Source: Lentisphaerota bacterium
GTDB taxonomy: Bacteria; Verrucomicrobiota; Kiritimatiellia; UBA8416; JABMPJ01
Length of the DNA: 33,941 nt
Assembly: GCA_013203785.1 (NCBI GenBank)
Contig: JABMPJ010000031.1
Location: 1-33,941, forward strand
Reading direction: 5' to 3'
Shown: positions 1-8,100 of the stretch, in pieces
How the letters are laid out: every line of letters begins with the position of its first letter
How positions within the stretch are numbered: the first letter of the stretch is position 1
Translations under genes and position numbers: made by a program
Notes under the pieces: generated by a model
Seen by the model: the letters and a program-made list of their open reading frames with translations, nothing else
Told to the model about the DNA's origin: nothing
Databases searched by the model: none

Positions 1-140
1 CACGGCGGAGCTGCGCCCCCATGCACCGCTTTCGCTTGCCTTCCACCACCCAGCACGGCAATCTCCCCTTCAATCAGCAACACGAAGACGCCTTCCGCTT
101 TGACCCGCTCCTGCTGTTGCGTTGGCTACTGGCTGCCGGG

Positions 141-179
141 GCTACTTTGAATGGGTGCCTGGCACCCATTCAAAGTAGC
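141..179. repeat. Perfect palindromic hairpin element
   Basis: Two perfect 19-nt inverted arms (GCTACTTTGAATGGGTGCC and its complement) are separated by a single T at 160. The core GGGTGCC-T-GGCACCC is strongly self-complementary. There is no T-run on either side, so it is not a classic intrinsic terminator. It sits in a gap with no intact gene. It resembles the short palindromic (REP-like) elements scattered in many genomes; copy number cannot be judged from one window. Confidence 0.8.
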
Positions 180-210
180 GAAGAACCCAGGGGAGGGTGT
201 GGTTGAGTCT

Positions 211-380
211 TAGCGGGACGGCTTGAGCCGGTCCGTGACATAGGTGGCGAACCATATGGGCATGTGTTCCATCTGAATGTTCAGATTCCCGGATGGGGTC
301 TGTTCCGCCAGCAGAGCGGGGTTCCAATCTGTGCATGCTCTATCTGGAGGATGCGTATACGAGGATGCCTATACCTATTG
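211..380 (-). pseudogene. 3' remnant of an unidentified gene
   Basis: On the minus strand an open frame ending at a TAA (211-213) reads as natural protein over about 45 residues (key parts TDWNPALLAEQ, NLNIQMEHMPIWFATYV, DRLKPSR). It is closed upstream by an in-frame TAG near 380 and has no start codon context. It is probably the C-terminus of a gene whose upstream part has been lost. I do not recognise the family. The rest of 1-632 holds the palindrome at 141-179, another start-less minus-strand open stretch at about 1-126, and the promoter region of the next gene. Confidence 0.3.
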
Positions 381-567
381 ACGCCATCCTGCGATCAGAC
401 GGCGGCGGGCCATGATCAATTTTTCGTCTGACTTCGCCTGCCCGACCAAAGCGTGGACGGAGTATTCTGCGGAGATCCCACCAGACGATCCTGGCAAAGA
501 TGTGGCCATATTTCGCCCGCGAGGGATGGACCCACCGCAGATAGTGCAAAGGATCTGTTGCGCGCAT

Positions 568-590
568 AACGATAGTATATTACTATCCTT
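568..590. promoter_or_regulatory. 23-bp dyad over the promoter of the hemerythrin operon
   Basis: Arms GATAGTA (571-577) and TACTATC (581-587) are perfect inverted repeats around TAT. The outer AA/TT pairs extend the dyad to 23 bp with an 11-1-11 layout and 9 of 11 matching half-site positions. A -10-like TATATT (576-581) lies inside it, so a bound protein would block transcription. NsrR-type Rrf2 regulators bind 23-bp 11-1-11 dyads. The sequence is not the NsrR consensus, so assignment to the Rrf2 gene at 9378 is inference. Confidence 0.55.
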
Positions 591-632
591 CTCAACAGTG
601 AGCGATGAGCCGACCGAAAAAGGGAAAGAGTC

Positions 633-1433
633 ATGGACAAAATGCTGGGCAGGCAGATCAAGGGGCTGATTGACGACTATCCGAAAGTCGGTGAAATCCT
701 CGATGAATACGACATCGGCTGCGTGCCGTGCAGCGTGGGCACCTGCCTGCTGAAAGACATCGTGGATATCCACAACCTCGCACCCGAGACGGAGCAGAAG
801 ATGATGACCCGTATCGCTCGCGTGATCTATCCGGATCGGGATATTCAGATCCCCTTGCGGGAGAGGAAGGCCACGTCGACGAAACCGGCGTATTCGCCAC
901 CGCTCCACAAGCTGGTCGAAGAGCACAAGTGGATCAAGCGCTGGGCCGCTCTGATCCCGGTGGTGACGGAACGCGCCGACGTGGCCACGGAGGAGGGGCG
1001 CACGATCATACTCGCGGGTGTGGATTTCATTCGTTCCTACGCCGACCAGTTTCATCACGCCAAAGAGGAGGATATCCTCTTCACCTATTTCGATCCGGAC
1101 CTGGACATGGTGAAGGTCATGCTCACCGATCACGAGACCGCGCGCGCTCATGTACGAGCGGTCGTCGCGGGTGTGGAGCAGCAGGATGCCGCCGCCGTCC
1201 GGGAGCATCTTCTGGCCTACGGGGAGCTGTTGTTCGAACACATCAAGAAGGAGGACGACATCCTCTATCCGTGGATGGATCGGCAGTTTTCGGATTCGCA
1301 GGTGGGCCAACTCTTCACGCAGTTTCGCGAGGTAGACGAGCGGTTCGGGGAAGCCCCACGACTACAGCAACAGTTTATACAGGACCTTGAAACACGATGG
1401 GAAACAACGGCACAAAAGGGGGGAATGACATGA
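633..1433 (+). CDS. Hemerythrin-domain protein with Cys-rich N-terminal domain
   Basis: 266 aa, cytoplasmic. Residues about 1-65 form a small helical domain with C30, C33 and C38 (C-x2-C-x4-C), similar in position to the ScdA/Ric DUF542-type module. Residues about 90-250 are a four-helix hemerythrin domain with the expected di-iron ligands: the LHKLVEEH helix, HHAKEED, TDHETAR and EHIKKEDDILYP. Such proteins bind O2 or NO or supply iron for Fe-S repair. The start is the ATG at 633 with an AGGGAAAGAG ribosome site. The stop overlaps the next start in ATGA (1430-1433), so the two genes are translationally coupled. The dyad at 568-590 covers the promoter. The hemerythrin fold is secure; the role (NO or oxidative stress) is inferred from family. 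Confidence 0.9.
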   Translation: MDKMLGRQIKGLIDDYPKVGEILDEYDIGCVPCSVGTCLLKDIVDIHNLAPETEQKMMTRIARVIYPDRDIQIPLRERKATSTKPAYSPPLHKLVEEHKWIKRWAALIPVVTERADVATEEGRTIILAGVDFIRSYADQFHHAKEEDILFTYFDPDLDMVKVMLTDHETARAHVRAVVAGVEQQDAAAVREHLLAYGELLFEHIKKEDDILYPWMDRQFSDSQVGQLFTQFREVDERFGEAPRLQQQFIQDLETRWETTAQKGGMT

Positions 1434-1903
1434 GCAAGTGTGGATGTCCGGGTTCGATGACGATTGATCGTAGGGACGAAGGCAGCGTGCAAGCAAGCAC
1501 GACAGAAAAAGTGGCCTCACAACTGCGCCAGTGGCCGATTCAGCTGCATCTGATCGGCCCAAACGCACCGTACTATCAGGGGGCCGATGTGGTGCTGACA
1601 GCAGACTGTGTGGCCTACGCGATGGGTGGCTACCATTCTGAACACCTGAAAGGCAAGGCCATTGCCATTGCCTGCCCCAAACTGGACGAGGGGCAGGATA
1701 TCTACGAGAAGAAGATCACCGCATGGTTTGACGAAGCCAAGATCAACACGCTCACGGTGATGATCATGGAGGTGCCCTGCTGCGGCGGGCTTTCCGCTAT
1801 TGCCCAACGCGCACTCGCGGCGGCAGAGCGCAAGGTCCCCGTCAAGGTGATCGTTGTGGGGCTCGACGGCGAGATCCGCCAGGAACAATGGCTGACGGCG
1901 TAA
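1430..1903 (+). CDS. Cys-rich C-terminal domain of 4Fe-4S protein, ferredoxin part absent
   Basis: 157 aa. I chose the ATG at 1430 (protein begins MSKCGCPGSM), overlapping the upstream stop by four bases with an AAAGGGGGGAA ribosome site; an ATG at 1397 would lie inside the upstream gene without support. Conserved cysteines lie in GCGCPGSM, the TADC segment, CPKLD and EVPCCGG. The body (WPIQLHLIGPNAPYYQGADVV and onward) matches my recollection of the C-terminal domain of anaerobe proteins that carry two N-terminal [4Fe-4S] ferredoxin motifs. Here those motifs are missing, leaving a stand-alone domain. It probably works with the coupled hemerythrin protein as an Fe-S or electron-transfer partner. 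Function is inferred; homology was not searched. Confidence 0.7.
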   Translation: MSKCGCPGSMTIDRRDEGSVQASTTEKVASQLRQWPIQLHLIGPNAPYYQGADVVLTADCVAYAMGGYHSEHLKGKAIAIACPKLDEGQDIYEKKITAWFDEAKINTLTVMIMEVPCCGGLSAIAQRALAAAERKVPVKVIVVGLDGEIRQEQWLTA

Positions 1904-1954
1904 GAGAATCCTCGCCATTTTGCGTGGGTAGACACCCCGTTGCCGGATTTTATC

Positions 1955-2022
1955 AACGCCCGACATCCAACATCCAACTCTCAAGCTGGATGTTGGGAGT
2001 TGGATGTTGATTGTTGGGCGTT
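1955..2022. repeat. Imperfect inverted repeat with TTGGATGTTG-type low complexity
   Basis: Left arm 1955-1980 and right arm 1997-2022 are inverted copies of 26 nt with three mismatches; the inner 13 (CAACATCCAACTC, 1968-1980, against 1997-2009) are perfect. The arms are built of repeated CATCCAA/TTGGATG units. The remainder of 1904-2173 is the leader of the giant gene, with a GGAGGG ribosome site just before its start. Confidence 0.7.
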
Positions 2023-2173
2023 CGCCCCCCCCCTTTATCGATTACCCATTGCGGGTGGCGATGAATCGCTCAACGCCCTCGTCCATGGCTTTTCGCTTGC
2101 TCTAAATGATATGGTCACCCTATCATTGAGACCTTCGTGTCGGACACGAGGATGCAAGGCGGAGGGCTGTTTC

Positions 2174-5100
2174 ATGCGCAATACGACTCGTTCGATTCTA
2201 TTCGGAATAACGCTGCTATCGGCGGCATGGGCGTCGGCAACGCTGGTCACGAATGCGACGGTACACGGCACGCTCGCCACCAGCGCGGGCGCGTCTATTC
2301 GCGATGACGATCTGGCTCGCTGGATTGACACCTACATCCCCACCAATACGCCGAAGTTGCTGGTCCTGACGCAATGCTACGGCGGCGATACAGCCAAGGC
2401 GTTCACGGGCAAGACCAATACGGTTGTGCTCAGCGCCACCTCGGCGGGACAGAAGGCCGTGTACGGCGGCTATGATGCCGGGGCGGCTAACGCCATGCGT
2501 CCCGGTTCCGGAAGGACGGCCGGGAACATTCATACTGCCGGAGCCGCAAACCGCGATACGATCGAAACACCTATCGTCGGCGGCGGCATGAACCCGACCA
2601 ACTTCCCCATGACATCGGTCAGCACCTCCGGCGTCGTTCGCAGTCGGCACGTCATCTGGTATGCAGGCCAACCGGACGGCCGCCCTGGACGCGATGTGGA
2701 TCAGGATGCGCTGCTACAGGGGCACTACGCGGGCGAGACCAATACGACCTACTGGGCCGTGGCCGCCTCCACCGACGGTGGCTGGGACTACGATGGCAGT
2801 GCGCGCGGACTGCGCCAGGCCATCCAGGCGGCCGGTACGCTGATCACCAATTCGACCGACCCCGATGCAGAACAATTTGTCCTCTACGTCTCCGATCATG
2901 GCGACCGGCATGTCACGGCATCCTTGGTCACCAATTTGCCTCCGAATCAACTCGCCGTGCTAACCGGGTTCCCGACATTCTCGAGTCTCGACATGAATCC
3001 ACAGGATCTGCTGGACGACACGAACACCGTGCCCGGCTTCTCGGTGTTTATTCCATTCGAACCGGGCGGTCCAGTTTTCGATCCAGACTCCGAGCCCTTT
3101 TTTTTGCCGCCGGACTGGGGGTTGACCATTACGATTACCAACCAGTCCAGCTTGCCGCCACTATTTCTGACCAACCCTATCGAGCTTCCGCTCGAGCTGG
3201 ACAACGGTACCGTCGGCGATTTTCCGGGCGAAGGCGTGCAGCTTTTCTTCCCGGTCGAGCCGCAGTTCTTTGTAGACAGTTTCTTCGACGTGTTTGTGAC
3301 GATTGAAGTGGTGCAGGACACCGGCCTGACGTGGCCCATCTCTCACATCAGTCAGGACAGCGGCGAAGTGCCCAAAGACATCGCGCCGACGGATGGACGA
3401 AGGGTGGAACTGCGGCCGGATGTGATCGACACCGAAATCGTGGCGCTGGGCCTCCACGGCATTGAGGGGGCCGTCTATCCAATCGAGACCCGCACGAACC
3501 TGTTGAGTGGTGAGTGGGAGCCTCTGGATACGCTGCTCGGCGAAGATACGATTCCCGGCGGAGGAGGAGGCCGCCTGGCCTATCCGATCCCCCCTTCGAC
3601 AACACCGACCCGGTTCTTCCGCGCGCTGTTTCCGCAACCGACGCTTGCAGGTGTCGAGCCCGCCCTGCGGCCGGAAGGCGAGGACGTTCCGTTTATCTTT
3701 CTGACCGGATCGGGATTCTATCCAGGTGACACCGTCCTGGTCGGTGGCCAACCCTCCCCGCATGTCGAGTTCGACGCGCACGGTCTCCTGCGGGTGGATC
3801 TGCCTCCCGGTCTGCCGCCGGGCCGGTACGACGTCACCGTCGTTGATCACATCGGCGGAACCGTTTTGGCGACGTTGGCGGACGCGATCGAGATCTTCGA
3901 CCCGCTCGCAGACCCCCTGCGCGCACTCGCAAGCCCCCCTGCGTGGCCGCCGGCTGGACCCGCCCCCGCGCTTTCAAGACACTACGGCCACGTCACCGTT
4001 CTAAAGAGTCATGGCGGCGATGAAGATTGCGATGGAACCGACGATGGCATCCTCGCCTATGGCCACATCACCGTGCTCAAGAGAGGTGGCAACGAACAGG
4101 GCTCCGGGATGCCTTCCGGGCGTAGGTATATAGGCACGGAGGAGTGTGATGACGGCGTCGGATCGACCCGCGACCGCTCTGCGGCATTCAGTCGCCAGAC
4201 CGATTATGACCTCAACCGCGATGGAGAGGATCGCCTTGACGATGATTCTGAAGGCGACAGCATCCTGGAGCTTCGCCTGCATGCCGGCGAAATTGAACAG
4301 CGAGTCGTTGATCTCGCCGTGCCTGGTCGCGGGCTCGATTTTGTCTGGGCGCGCACCTATCGATCCCGTACCGGCATCGCCACGCCGCAGGGCAATCGCT
4401 GGAGCCATAGCTATGATGTCTACTGCGTCACCAACGGCACGACCGTTGACGTTCACGACGGCACCGGCCGCAAGGATACCTTCCGGCGCCAAGCCAATGG
4501 TACATACACGTGCCCGGAATTTTTCCGCGAAGGCACACTCACGACCAACGTCTTTCGCCTGACGTTTGCGGACACGGGCTATTGGGAGTTTAATCCGTTC
4601 GACGCCGCATCTCCCGCCAGCGGGAAGCTCGCCCGTATCGTGGACCGCAACGCCAACATAATGAGCCTGGACTACGACGGTTCCGGCCAACTCACGGAGC
4701 TCGTGGATGACCTTGGACGCACCAACACCGTCGCCTACAACCCCGCCGGACAGATTGCGTCCGTTTCTGATTTCTCGGGTCGCACAGTCACCTATACTTA
4801 CTGCATCGCGGGCGATCCAGACGGCCTTCCCGGCGACCTCAAGTCCGTAACCTCGCCGCCCGTTACCGGCACATCGACCAGTAACGACTTCCCCATCGGC
4901 AAGACCACGGCCTACACCTACAGCACCAATGCCGCGCCAGGCGCCAGCGGGCTACTGCTTGCGATCACCGATCCACTCGGCCAGACCCCGATCCAATGTA
5001 CCTATGACATCGCACCCTCCTCGTTCTCCGCATGGCGGGCCATTTCCCTCCAGCGCGGAACCAACCTTCCCACCCGCGTGGTCTACCTGTCGCAGAAGCC

Positions 5101-8100
5101 CTCGCCGAATAACCGTTTCGCTACGTTGCAGTGCATGGTCAACGATCCTGAAGGCAACGTCTCGGAGCAGGACTTCGACAGCCGCAATCGTTGCGTCGCC
5201 CTGCGTGACTTCACCGGTCGCGCACAGCCCGGCCAGCCGGTCACAACCACCGAGAACCGCCCCGTCGGCAAACTCCGGCCGGGCGATCCGGACTTTTTCG
5301 AATCGACCTGGCGCTGGAACAACGACTCGCTTTGTACGGCCTGGCAGCGGCCAATGACCAACCGCATCGAGTGGGTCTATCAGGCCGATCTGGCCCCGAC
5401 CACGCCTCCGCGCCATCGTGGCAATCTGTTGACGGAGCGCCGCGTCGGCAACGGCGATTTTAATCATGATGGATTTCCCGACCTCTTGGTGAGCAGTTTC
5501 GAGCACGACCCACGCTTTGGCACGGGCGAGCACGGGATGCTGCTGTTTGAAGATCAGTGGCCCGAATCCGGGGATTTCGATTTTAATGACGTCGTCCTGC
5601 GCCACTCGACCCGCGTGATCACCCCGCGCGGCTTCGAGGCACGCTGTGAATACGATGCCAACGGCAACCTGGTCGCGCGTACGCGGCACGGCAGCGACGC
5701 TGACGGCGGCAGTCCGCCCCTGCTGGCTCGTGAAGATTTTACATACAATGCCCATGGCCAATTGACCGCCATCACCAACGCCGCCGATGGCGCGGGCTAT
5801 CGGCGGTACGATGTATACCTGTATGGAGAGAGCCCTGGCGCCACGAACTTTGGCTACCAGACCCAGGCGATTATGGATGCAGGGCCGGTGGGACGGAACG
5901 TGACGACCAGCTACGACTACGACGCACGTGGCAACGTGACCCGCTGCGTCGACCCACGCGGCACGCCCACGACTATAGAGGTCAACGCACTCAACCAGAC
6001 CGTGGCGAGCCAGACCGAGGGCACCGCATTAGCCGAGCGGGTGCGCACGCAGTATACCTATGACGCGGCCAACAACCTCGTACGCAAGGACGTGGAGAAC
6101 CGCGATGGCGACGGAACGCTTGATTCCACCAACGCATGGTTCACCACGCAGTACGAATACGACCCCCTCTACCGCCTCACGCGCCTGATGGAAGAGGAAG
6201 GTATTTTCTACGGTAGCCTCACCAACGAATTTGTCTACGACGGTAACGACCGCCTTGTGCAACTGCGTTCGCCGCTGGCCGTTCAGGGCGGCGACCCCTC
6301 GCATGTCACGCACTACCAATACGACGAGCGCGACCTGCTGTTCCGTGAAACGCGCGCTCCCGGTTCACCCGTGCAGGCCACCACCCAATACGACTACGAC
6401 GACAACGGCAACCTCTGTGTTCTACGTAGCGGCCTCGAAGGCCCCGCTGGCGCTCGGGTTGCGCAATACGACTACGACGGCTTCGACCGGTGTGTGCGCT
6501 CTACGGACCCGATGGGCAACGAAATACGCTACGAATACGACGCCAATCGAAATTGCACCAACGTGACCCGCTACGGCGAGACCAACGACGTGCCGGGCAG
6601 TGCGGGCAATCAGCGCTTAAGCGAGACCCGTTATGAATACGACGCACTCGACCGTTGCGTCGCGGTGCGCGACGCTTTCTTCGATGTGTACACACAACTC
6701 CCCCTTGGCGATGGCTGGCGCGACACCACCTTCTTTTACGCGCCCAACGGTCTCATCGTGGCCACGACCAATGACCGCGGCTTTCGCACAACCTACACCT
6801 TCGATACCACCCTATTCATGACAGGTGTTGCCGATGCACTGTCAAACCGCGTGGATTACATCTACGACGACAACGGCAACGTGCTCACCGCCACACAGAC
6901 CGGCCGTTCCGACCTCGGCGGTCCGGACGAAGTGTTCGTGAGGCGCTACACGTACGATGCTCTCGACCGTTGCGTAGCCGAGTGGGACAACGTGGGCAAC
7001 ACCAACCGCTACGCCTACGACTCGCGCGACAACCGCGTGCGCCACACCGATCCGCTGGGTTTCTCTCAGGAAAGCGACTTCGATGGCCTCAGTCGCCCAA
7101 CGTCAAATCGCCAGGGCGTGGGCGGCAGCGCGCAACGCTCTACCCACTATACCTATGATGCCGCCTCCCGCTTGGTCACGTCCACCGACAGCAACACCAA
7201 TGTGACCCAATACGCCTACGACGCGTTGGACCGGCTGGCCATCACCACGCTGGCCGACAACACCTCCGCAACTAATATCTATGACGTGCACAGCAATCTC
7301 ATTCAAACGCACGATGCCAACGGCACGCAGATCCTCTGGGCCTATGACACCCTGAACCGTTGCGTCCAGAAGATCGTCGCGCCCGGCCCAGGCGTCGCCC
7401 CCGACACCACGTTTGAGAGCTATCAATACGACGGTATGTCCCGCATGGTTCGCGCGGCTAACAACCAGACTGAGGTGACCTGCCAATACGACTCTCTGGG
7501 CCGCTGTGTGCGCGAAGGGACCGCCTCACCCGCGTTGGGACTAACGCCAAGGGAGTGCACGCGCACCTTTGACGCCCACGGCTTGCTCCTCGTGCAGACC
7601 AACTACTCCGGACGCCTGGCAGGCTACAGCTATGACCCCCTTGACCGCACCGCCTCACTGAGCAAAGCCGACGCCGGCAAGGCGCTCAACCCCGTGGCTG
7701 CATTCGCGTATACCGGACCAGACCGCCTTGCCCGCGTGACCTTCACCAACGGGGTCCAGACCGACTACACCTACAGCGGGCTTGACAGCGTGACCAATGC
7801 ACCGGGCGACTCCGGGTGGGGCCAGATTCAGCGCGTCCACCACGCCCTCGGCGCGGTAGCGATTGACGACCGACTCTTCACCTATGATCGAAGCCAAAAC
7901 AAGGCCGTTCGTGCATTGACGGAACCCTTCGTCCTCGGCGGGACGACCAACCGGCAGGTCTTCGTCTACGACTCACTCAACCGCCTCGTGCAGTCCGTCA
8001 TCAGCACCAACGGCACGATCGCCCACGACACCGCCTATCTGCTTGATGCCGTGGGCAACCGCCTCTCCGTCGTTCGCGATGGCACCAACCAGCCCTACAC

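Noticed and set aside
1..126. Minus-strand open stretch reading ERVKAEGVFVLLIEGEIAVL
   Set aside because: It looks protein-like but has an upstream stop, no start codon and runs off the window; too little to call.
412..669. 85-codon plus-strand frame overlapping the hemerythrin start
   Set aside because: No ribosome site; it spans the promoter dyad and then runs out of frame into the real gene.
375..1310. 311-codon minus-strand frame opposite the hemerythrin gene
   Set aside because: Antisense shadow of a strongly supported gene in high-GC DNA; no recognisable protein features.
1940..2173. N-terminal extension of the YD-repeat protein from an ATG at 1940
   Set aside because: It runs through the inverted repeat and puts 78 odd residues before a clear signal peptide; ATG 2174 has a good ribosome site.
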